A DNA stretch of 62,894 nucleotides, taken from an uncultured Candidatus Saccharibacteria bacterium. GTDB taxonomy: Bacteria; Patescibacteriota; Saccharimonadia; Saccharimonadales; Saccharimonadaceae. Under the pieces are notes generated by a model. That model was given only the letters and a program-made list of their open reading frames with translations. It was not told the origin of the DNA and ran no database searches. This document shows, one piece after another, positions 59,098 to 62,894 of the stretch (positions within the stretch are counted from its first letter, which is position 1; each line of letters starts with the position of its first letter). Where the stretch lies: the NCBI GenBank assembly GCA_938040655.1, contig CALHZK010000004.1, positions 1 to 62,894 of the forward strand. Reading direction: 5' to 3'. The position numbers were made by a program, and so were the translations under genes.

Positions 59098-59107
59098 ATC
59101 GACCATC

Positions 59108-60085
59108 CTACTGTGTTGTATTTACTTCATAACTAGTATTGGTGCTCTCAAAGAAGTTGACGAGCTCTAATGTATCGTTGGCAGCAGCCATCCATTTGGC
59201 CGGATTGCTGACACGGTATTCTGGCTCAAACCCTAGCTCCTCCAAACGACGGTCAGTCATATACATGACATACTGGTTGACATACTCAGCATTCAAACCC
59301 AAGATACCGCGAGGTAGCATGTCGGTGTTGTACGCCTTCTCTAACTCGACTGCCTCTAGGATAAGGTTGCGAATTTCCTCGGCAAATTCTGGTGTTTGGA
59401 GGTCTGGGTTTTCGTGTAGAATGGTCAGCAAAAGATTGATGCCAAATTCGAGATGCAGGTTCTCATCTTTGGTCACCCAGTCGAGTAGTGTGCCGACATT
59501 GCGCAGCAAATTACGGCGACGGAAGCTCATCCCGACCATGAAGCCACTGTAGAACCAAATCCCCTCCAGCACAATATTGTACGCCACCAGGTTGCGCACA
59601 AAATCTTTCTTGCCTTCAGTCGTCGTGATATCAGGCCGCTCCTCCATCATGCGGGTGACATACTTGGTTTGAAAGGCGGCTTTATCAGCTAATGACTTTT
59701 TGCCCCAGCCAGCCGCATAGATTTCTTCACGATCAAATGGGAAGGTTTCAATGATGTATTCGAAGGTCATGAAGTGGTTGGCTTCTTCCCACATTTGCTT
59801 TGACAAATACAAATGACATTCTGCGGCATTGACGCATGGATAAATGCCAAATGCCAATGATTTATTAATCAGCAGTTCATTTGGGTTTAGATAACTAATG
59901 ACCGTTTTGAGTGCATGTTTTTCGTCATCGGTCAGCTTTTTGAAGTCAGCTAAATCCTGGCTCAACTGCACCTCGTTTGGAAACCAAGTGTTGGCGACTG
60001 CTTGATTATACAGGCGGTATGCCCACTCATAACGCACTGGTTTGAGCTGCAGCCCATCGCGCACACCAGATCCTAAAATGCCCAT
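59108..60085 (-). CDS. nrdB: Ribonucleotide reductase beta subunit, class Ic type
   Basis: NrdB holds the metal cofactor that starts the radical. Ligand positions: E70, E101, H104, E174, E208, H211. The radical-tyrosine position is F108 (EANHFMTF). Relative to E70, the spacings +31, +34, +38, +104, +138 and +141 match those of Chlamydia trachomatis NrdB (E89, E120, H123, F127, E193, E227, H230), the Mn/Fe class Ic enzyme. AAAGGAGG 7 nt before the ATG lies within the last codons of nrdA. The 325 residues are normal. Confidence 0.93.
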   Translation of the reverse strand: MGILGSGVRDGLQLKPVRYEWAYRLYNQAVANTWFPNEVQLSQDLADFKKLTDDEKHALKTVISYLNPNELLINKSLAFGIYPCVNAAECHLYLSKQMWEEANHFMTFEYIIETFPFDREEIYAAGWGKKSLADKAAFQTKYVTRMMEERPDITTTEGKKDFVRNLVAYNIVLEGIWFYSGFMVGMSFRRRNLLRNVGTLLDWVTKDENLHLEFGINLLLTILHENPDLQTPEFAEEIRNLILEAVELEKAYNTDMLPRGILGLNAEYVNQYVMYMTDRRLEELGFEPEYRVSNPAKWMAAANDTLELVNFFESTNTSYEVNTTQ

Positions 60086-60087
60086 TT

Positions 60088-62508
60088 TTATGCCTCCTTT
60101 TGTGTGGTTACTTTTGCTTTATAAAACCCACCAAACCCAACCTTGCGCGCATCTTGACCAAGCTTTTGCTCCACCTTGTTTGCCTTGATCGATACTTGCT
60201 CAGATTGGTGCCGTGGTTTGACATGCAGATAGTACGTTGTCTTCAGGCCGCGCCGCCATGCTTCTGAATAAATCTCGACGTATTCATCAATATTACGCGA
60301 CTCCAAATACATGTTGCGGCTAATCGCCTGGTCGACCCATTTCTGGGCTCGAGCAGCCACTTCGATAAATGCATAGGGGCTAATCTGAAAACTAGTTTTG
60401 TACACATTCTTCAGCTGCTGCGGCACTATATCAATCTGCTGAATATCACCCTGTGCTGCCAAGACATCGTCTTTGATGTCGTCCCACAGGCCACGGGCTT
60501 TTAGATCGCGCACTAGATTGACGTTGACCTCCAAAAACTTACCATTTAATGTACTCCGGCTAAAAATTTGAGCAAACTGCGGATCAATCCCTGGCGTTGT
60601 ACCGGCGATGTGACCGATATTGGCGGTCGGTGCAATAGCCATCAAGGTGGCGTTGCGCATCCCGCGTTTGACCTTTTGGCGAAGCGCCTGCCAGTCGAGC
60701 TGCTGCTCAGTCGAAATTTTTACCGGGACAGCTCGCTCGTCTGACAGCGTATCGATAGTATCAATCGGGAGGATCCCTTTGCTCCAGCCGCTGCCAGCAA
60801 ACGCTGGATAGCTACCATGCTGCTGGGCTAAATCAGCCGATTGGTCGATCGCATGGTAGCTGACAAATTCAGCAAGCTGGTCGATCAGCTGATACGCCTC
60901 TTCCGACTCATAGCAATAACCCAGCTTCTCCAGTACGTCAGTGAAGCCCATGATCCCTAAGCCGATCGCTCTGGTTTGCTGGTTCGCATGCATTGCTTCT
61001 GGAATCGGCGTGGTAGTGATATCGCATAGATTATCAAGCTGCCGGACTGCCGCACGGACACTGCGCTGCAGGCGATCCCAGTCCCATGTGCCATCCTCGC
61101 GTAGATGAGCCGATAAATTAATACTGGCAAGATTACATGTCGCGATATTTTTTTCATCCTGCGGCAGGGTGATTTCGGTACACAGATTGCTGAGGTGAAT
61201 TGTCCCAGTATTGTTGTTGAGTGCCCGGACATTGATCGCATCCTTCCACGTCAGCCACGGGTGTGCGGTCGCTTGTAAGCTAGTCAAGATTTGCTTAAAC
61301 TGCTGGCGAGCCGAAACTTTCTCAAACTCCCGTAGCTTACCCGCCTCGGCTTGCTCAATATACTGCTGATAGCGAGCCGAAAAGGCCTCACCATACAATT
61401 CTGGTAGATCTGGCGTCTCGGCCGGGTCAAACAGGTACCAGTCTTGGTCGTCCTGGACCCGCTTCATAAATTCATCGGAGATAAATACAGCGGTATTGGC
61501 GAGTCGAGTACGCAGATAGGGATCACCAGAGTTCTGGCGGAGGTCCAAAAACTGCGGGAAGTTCAAGTGCCAGTTTTCCAAATACAGCGCGGCAGCCCCT
61601 GCCTTCTTACCCTTGCGAGATACCGCAAACAGCGCAGCATCAATCATCTTCATGAAGGGAATTGGCCCGGTCGACTCAGTGTTGGTGGTTTTGACAGGGC
61701 TGCCGGCTGCCCTCAGTTTGCTAAACCCGATGCCGATACCACCAGTCCCTTTGGCGATAAACATCGTGTCGCGCACACTCTTGGCAATTGACTCCATGTC
61801 ATCCTGGACTTCCATCAAAAAGCAGTTGCTCAGCTGAGGGAACGACCCACCAGCATTCACTCGAGTCGACCCTCCAGGTACGTAGTCAAGATTACTCATG
61901 TGGTGATAAAAATCGATCGCTGCCTGGGTCGGATCGGCTTCATTGTAGCTCAGGCCCATGGCGATTCGCATGTGGGTAAACTGCGGTGTCTCCAGAGGTT
62001 GGCCATTTTGCTTGCGTAGCGCGTAGCGATTACGATTAGTGACGACGCCAAGGTATTTACTCAGGTCGTCTTTGGCTGGGTCTAGTTCATTCGCCAGCTT
62101 TGCCAGATCAAACCGACCATCACTCATCCGCGGATCAAGCAACCCCTCTTCAACTGCAGCCTGTATATACCGTGGGAAACAGCGCCGATGAAGCTCTTTC
62201 AGCTGTGCCGGTGTCTCGTAGTCACCGAGAGTATTTTTGTAAATGTTTTTGAGCAGCAAGCGAGCGGCGATTTTATCATAGTCCGGGTCGTCTTTGACGT
62301 TTTGTAGAGCAGTATGAATCACTGCTTCATCCAGCTGCTCACTACTGATGCCATCAAATAGCGTCAGCTGGAGCTCGGTCGCCACCTGGACAACCTTTGC
62401 CACTTGGTCAGGCAACCCCTCACAGGCTTTTAGTAGTGCAACGTTTATCTTATTTGCATCAAATGGCTCTCTTGTCCCGTCGCGCTTCACCACATGAATC
62501 TGTTGCAT
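60088..62508 (-). CDS. nrdA: Ribonucleotide reductase alpha subunit without redox tail
   Basis: NrdA reduces ribonucleotides. The 806 residues start with an ATP-cone (about 1-95) and a catalytic barrel with C229 (LSNCF), N441, C443 and E445 (SNLCTEI), C458 (IATCNL) and the radical-path pair Y759-Y760 (TTYYLHV). After it there are 46 residues ending GFGGFYKAKVTTQKEA with no cysteine. The usual C-terminal CxxC (or CxxxxC) is thus missing. The last codons double as the ribosome-binding site of nrdB, which argues that the gene truly ends there. GGAGGGG lies 5 nt before the ATG. The promoter carries NrdR-box-like sites. Confidence 0.95.
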   Translation of the reverse strand: MQQIHVVKRDGTREPFDANKINVALLKACEGLPDQVAKVVQVATELQLTLFDGISSEQLDEAVIHTALQNVKDDPDYDKIAARLLLKNIYKNTLGDYETPAQLKELHRRCFPRYIQAAVEEGLLDPRMSDGRFDLAKLANELDPAKDDLSKYLGVVTNRNRYALRKQNGQPLETPQFTHMRIAMGLSYNEADPTQAAIDFYHHMSNLDYVPGGSTRVNAGGSFPQLSNCFLMEVQDDMESIAKSVRDTMFIAKGTGGIGIGFSKLRAAGSPVKTTNTESTGPIPFMKMIDAALFAVSRKGKKAGAAALYLENWHLNFPQFLDLRQNSGDPYLRTRLANTAVFISDEFMKRVQDDQDWYLFDPAETPDLPELYGEAFSARYQQYIEQAEAGKLREFEKVSARQQFKQILTSLQATAHPWLTWKDAINVRALNNNTGTIHLSNLCTEITLPQDEKNIATCNLASINLSAHLREDGTWDWDRLQRSVRAAVRQLDNLCDITTTPIPEAMHANQQTRAIGLGIMGFTDVLEKLGYCYESEEAYQLIDQLAEFVSYHAIDQSADLAQQHGSYPAFAGSGWSKGILPIDTIDTLSDERAVPVKISTEQQLDWQALRQKVKRGMRNATLMAIAPTANIGHIAGTTPGIDPQFAQIFSRSTLNGKFLEVNVNLVRDLKARGLWDDIKDDVLAAQGDIQQIDIVPQQLKNVYKTSFQISPYAFIEVAARAQKWVDQAISRNMYLESRNIDEYVEIYSEAWRRGLKTTYYLHVKPRHQSEQVSIKANKVEQKLGQDARKVGFGGFYKAKVTTQKEA

Positions 62509-62552
62509 TTGCTCCCCTCCTTACAACCTTTCTTATCGGCACAAGAAGCAAA

Positions 62553-62569
62553 GCCACCGCAATAGTGGC
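62553..62569 (-). other. Small hairpin in the nrdA leader
   Basis: GCCAC (62553-62557) and GTGGC (62565-62569) form a 5-bp stem with a 7-nt loop, about 45 nt before the nrdA ATG, within the transcribed leader. Role unknown. Confidence 0.3.
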
Positions 62570-62611
62570 GAGCGAGCTCTTCCTCTTGCCTCCTGTCTGT
62601 TTTTGTGTACT

Positions 62612-62659
62612 CGCTACGTATATAGCGTATATGTATAACTATACCCACTATATGTAGTG
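62612..62659. promoter_or_regulatory. Two NrdR-box-like palindromes upstream of nrdA
   Basis: CACTATATGTAGTG (62646-62659) matches the NrdR core CACTATATATAGTG at 13 of 14 positions. A second palindrome, CGCTACGTATATAGCG (62612-62627), is a weaker match whose best half agrees well. Centres are 32-33 bp apart, close to three helical turns, as in known NrdR tandem boxes. Confidence 0.75.
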
Positions 62660-62679
62660 CTTACAAGGAGATTTGTCAA
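62651..62679 (-). promoter_or_regulatory. Promoter of the nrd operon
   Basis: Minus-strand TTGACA (62674-62679) and TACATA (62651-62656) with a 17-nt spacer. The -10 lies inside the better NrdR box, so binding would block the promoter. The leader would be about 135 nt. Confidence 0.75.
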
Positions 62680-62738
62680 TTTTACAACCTATTTTCTCAA
62701 TGACCCCTGAACACAATGACTCCGTGTGGCGTTTTGAG

Positions 62739-62744
62739 TATAAT
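62739..62744 (+). promoter_or_regulatory. -10 box for the last plus-strand gene
   Basis: TATAAT after TTTTGAG, about 45 nt before the ATG at 62789. A second AT-rich -10-like segment (TATACAAT) follows closely, so the exact start is unclear. Confidence 0.4.
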
Positions 62745-62788
62745 TCATATATTATACAATAAAATAAGTGATAAGCGAGATATCTAAA

Positions 62789-62894
62789 ATGGATTGGCGT
62801 CTTGACATCGTCACCGCAGTTACAATCGACCAAGCTCTGATGCGGGTCGATTTAGATGGGCTGTGGGAATACAGCCTGCCCGAGCTGCGAGCCA
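62789..62894 (+). CDS. N-terminal part of an unidentified protein (partial)
   Basis: A frame opens at the ATG at 62789 and runs to the window edge, giving 35 residues (MDWRLDIVTAVTIDQALMRV … LPELRA). It is acidic with no signal peptide or membrane segment. Only a weak AAGCGAG-like site lies upstream. It is divergent from the nrd operon and may share its regulation. The fragment is too short to name. Confidence 0.5.
   Translation, partial: MDWRLDIVTAVTIDQALMRVDLDGLWEYSLPELRA

Overview
The window reads as about 63 kb of chromosome from a small-genome bacterium of the Candidate Phyla Radiation, most likely Candidatus Saccharibacteria (TM7). That placement is inference. It rests on dense gene packing, a compact type IV pilus cluster, a largely informational gene set (replication, transcription, translation, nucleotide metabolism), almost no anabolic genes, and many genes whose start codon lies 6-9 nt after a -10 box. 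TGA is used as an ordinary stop (dnaG, mutM and the 149-aa pilin end in TGA at overlaps), so the code is standard and this is not a UGA-glycine lineage.

Layout: 1-2.8 kb holds a gene end, nrdR, a membrane glycosyltransferase and tRNA-Thr. 2.9-5.1 kb holds a SurA-like foldase, a PH-domain membrane protein, tRNA-Arg and ndk. xerA follows at 5.2-6.1 kb. 6.2-17.5 kb is a minus-strand type IV pilus cluster (pilM-N-O, a 76-aa protein, pilB-T-C, pilin, pilD, four pilin-like genes). 17.5-20.4 kb encodes a large secreted protein and a small membrane partner. 20.5-30 kb holds ychF, tlyA, efp, rpsR-ssb-rpsF, pheA, ftsK and RNase J. 30-34.3 kb holds an Rrf2 regulator with a YhgE/Pip protein, a uracil-DNA glycosylase and a membrane protein. 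pnp is followed by a sortase with its own LADTG substrate (36.7-38.3 kb). 38.5-44.1 kb holds rpsO, an orphan pilin, truB, a DHH-like protein, rpsT, holA and mutM. 44-53.5 kb holds polA, dnaG-rpoD, orn and a frameshifted nucleotidyltransferase. 53.6-58.4 kb holds pyrH, mscL, argS and pyrG. 58.4-62.7 kb is an nrd operon.

The most unusual part is the nrd operon. NrdB has the complete ligand pattern of the tyrosine-less class Ic (Mn/Fe) subunit: Phe at the radical-Tyr position and Glu at the Asp84 position. NrdA has no C-terminal redox cysteine pair. The last gene of the operon is a 57-residue protein with an Ala/Gln-rich linker ending in CDGCE, which looks like the missing NrdA redox tail supplied in trans. 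Between nrdB and this gene is a flavin split-barrel (PNPOx-like) protein. The operon promoter carries two NrdR-box-like palindromes about 32 bp apart, one over the -10, and nrdR lies at the other end of the window.

A second theme is loss of metal-binding cysteines in conserved proteins. DnaG lacks all four zinc ligands of its CHC2 domain, the family-4 uracil-DNA glycosylase lacks three of four Fe-S cysteines, and PilB lacks its tetracysteine motif. NrdR and PilD keep theirs. All assignments were made by reading motifs; no database search was run.
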